A stretch of 64,000 nucleotides of DNA, taken from Planctomycetota bacterium (GTDB lineage Bacteria > Planctomycetota > Phycisphaerae > Phycisphaerales > UBA5793). The stretch spans positions 1,612,001-1,676,000 of the forward strand of contig JABFGK010000002.1 of NCBI GenBank assembly GCA_013112555.1, read 5' to 3'. This document shows, piece after piece, positions 63,166 through 64,000 of the stretch. The translations under genes and the position numbers were made by a program. Every line of letters begins with the position of its first letter. Position 1 is the stretch's first letter. A model generated the notes under the pieces. It did not search any database, was not told the DNA's origin, and saw nothing but the letters and a program-made list of their open reading frames with translations.

Positions 63166-64000
63166 TCAGACCCGCAGCGTTTCCGTTCGTTCCGGGCCGA
63201 CGCTGACGATCCGGATCGGGACCCCGACAAACTGCTCGATGAAATCCAGATAGTCTCGTGCGCCTTGGGGGAGCGAATCCGCCGATCGGGCGGTACTCAC
63301 CGGGCCGCCGAAGCCCGGCAGGGTCTCGTAGACCGGTTGGATCCGGGCCAGCCGATGCGCATCCGGGATAAACCGATCGGTCAGATCGCCTCGGTCATCG
63401 AGCCGGTAGCCGACGCACACGTTGATCTCATCCAGCGCTTCCAGGACATCCAGCAGTGTGATGGCAAGCCCGGTGGCACCGGTCAGCATGGCAGCATACC
63501 GAGTGGCAACCAGGTCAAGCCAGCCACATCGACGTGGTCGCCCGGTCGTGGTGCCGTACTCATGCCCGCGCGCTCGCGAATCGTATTGCCGACGGCACCG
63601 GTCTCCTCGGTCGGGAAGGGGCCGCTGCCGACGCGGGTGCAGTAGGCCTTCACGACCCCGATGACGTTGCCGATGGCAGCGGCAGGCAGGCCGGTGCCGG
63701 CCGTGATGCCCAGGGCCGAGCAGTTGCTGCTCGTGACATACGGAAACGTCCCATGATCGACGTCGAGCAGACAGGCGTTGGCTCCCTCAAACAGGATGCG
63801 CCGATCGGCTGCCACCTGATCGTGGAGCAGGTAGGTCGTGTCGGTGATGCATGATGTGAGACGTTGGCCGCAGGCAGCGTATCGGGTCACGATCCGATCA
63901 ACGTCAAAAGCGGACTTCACATCGATCCGGTCCAGGGTGTGGCCGTTGCAGATCGATTCAAACACTCTCTTTTTCAAGGGCGCGATTCTGGAGACAAGTG
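63166..64000 (-). CDS. purA: Adenylosuccinate synthetase, 5'-truncated by the window and frameshifted
   Basis: PurA joins IMP and aspartate with GTP on the way to AMP. The upstream frame (to ~63570) has ILFEGANACLLDVDHGTFPYVTSSN and GVVKAYCTRVGSGPFPTE. The downstream frame has [43 protein letters not shown] and FVGVPIRIVSVGPERTET. Codons for [14 protein letters not shown] would be continuous if two bases were removed from the GCGCGCG run at 63567-63574. As purA is usually essential, a sequence error is likely, though a pseudogene is possible. The N-terminal GTP-binding part lies beyond 64000. Confidence 0.85.

Overview
The window is about 60% G+C, densely coded on both strands, and reads as chromosomal DNA of a planctomycete, probably of the Phycisphaerae group. 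The signs are an ECF sigma factor coupled to a serine/threonine kinase with TPRs, a TPR-sulfotransferase, a DUF2961/GH172 protein, secreted proteins with FG-GAP and Asp-box propellers, a PEP-CTERM-like tail ending in an arginine run, and a planctomycete-type DDE transposase. This placement is inferred from gene content, because no rRNA is present.

Layout. 1-5000: the start of a purine/NCS2-like permease, a bacterial PH-domain protein, a polyprenyl-phosphate sugar transferase and two small unknown genes, separated by islands of short palindromic repeats. 5044-12140: a UvrD-type helicase fused to a Cas4/AddB-like nuclease, then a TPR-sulfotransferase translationally coupled to a GH113-like glycosidase. 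12141-19004: QueG with a PAS histidine kinase/NarL-type regulator pair, a frameshifted HIT protein, a leucyl aminopeptidase and a zinc-ribbon protein. 19441-26170: a hybrid sensor with about eight PAS domains facing a kinase/ECF sigma pair. 26706-26790 is tRNA-Leu(CAA).

26912-33987 is a compact six-gene arginine operon (argF'-argG-argE'-argB/A-argC-argH, all on the minus strand). Its transcarbamylase, deacetylase and fused N-acetylglutamate synthase/kinase are of the Xanthomonas type, which predicts arginine synthesis through N-acetylcitrulline rather than ornithine and citrulline.

34574-42203 carries secreted or lipid-anchored proteins. Two of them share an unrecognised C-terminal domain. 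An IS element follows, then the coupled pair pyrH-uppP.

45326-56401 is an eight-gene same-strand operon: a von Willebrand A protein with a TonB-like N-terminal anchor, an unknown exported protein, ExbB/TolQ, two ExbD/TolR, a 921-residue repeat protein, a 1142-residue membrane protein with a J-like N-terminus, and an exported protein with a DnaJ-like zinc region. It looks like a proton-motive-force-driven envelope machine and is the best candidate for an undescribed system. The window ends with ComEC, two coiled-coil proteins, pdxH and a truncated, frameshifted purA.

Three genes (HIT, exbB and purA) show apparent single frameshifts in G/C-rich runs, so uncorrected sequence indels are as likely as real inactivation. 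All functional calls come from motifs and remembered family sequences; no searches were run.
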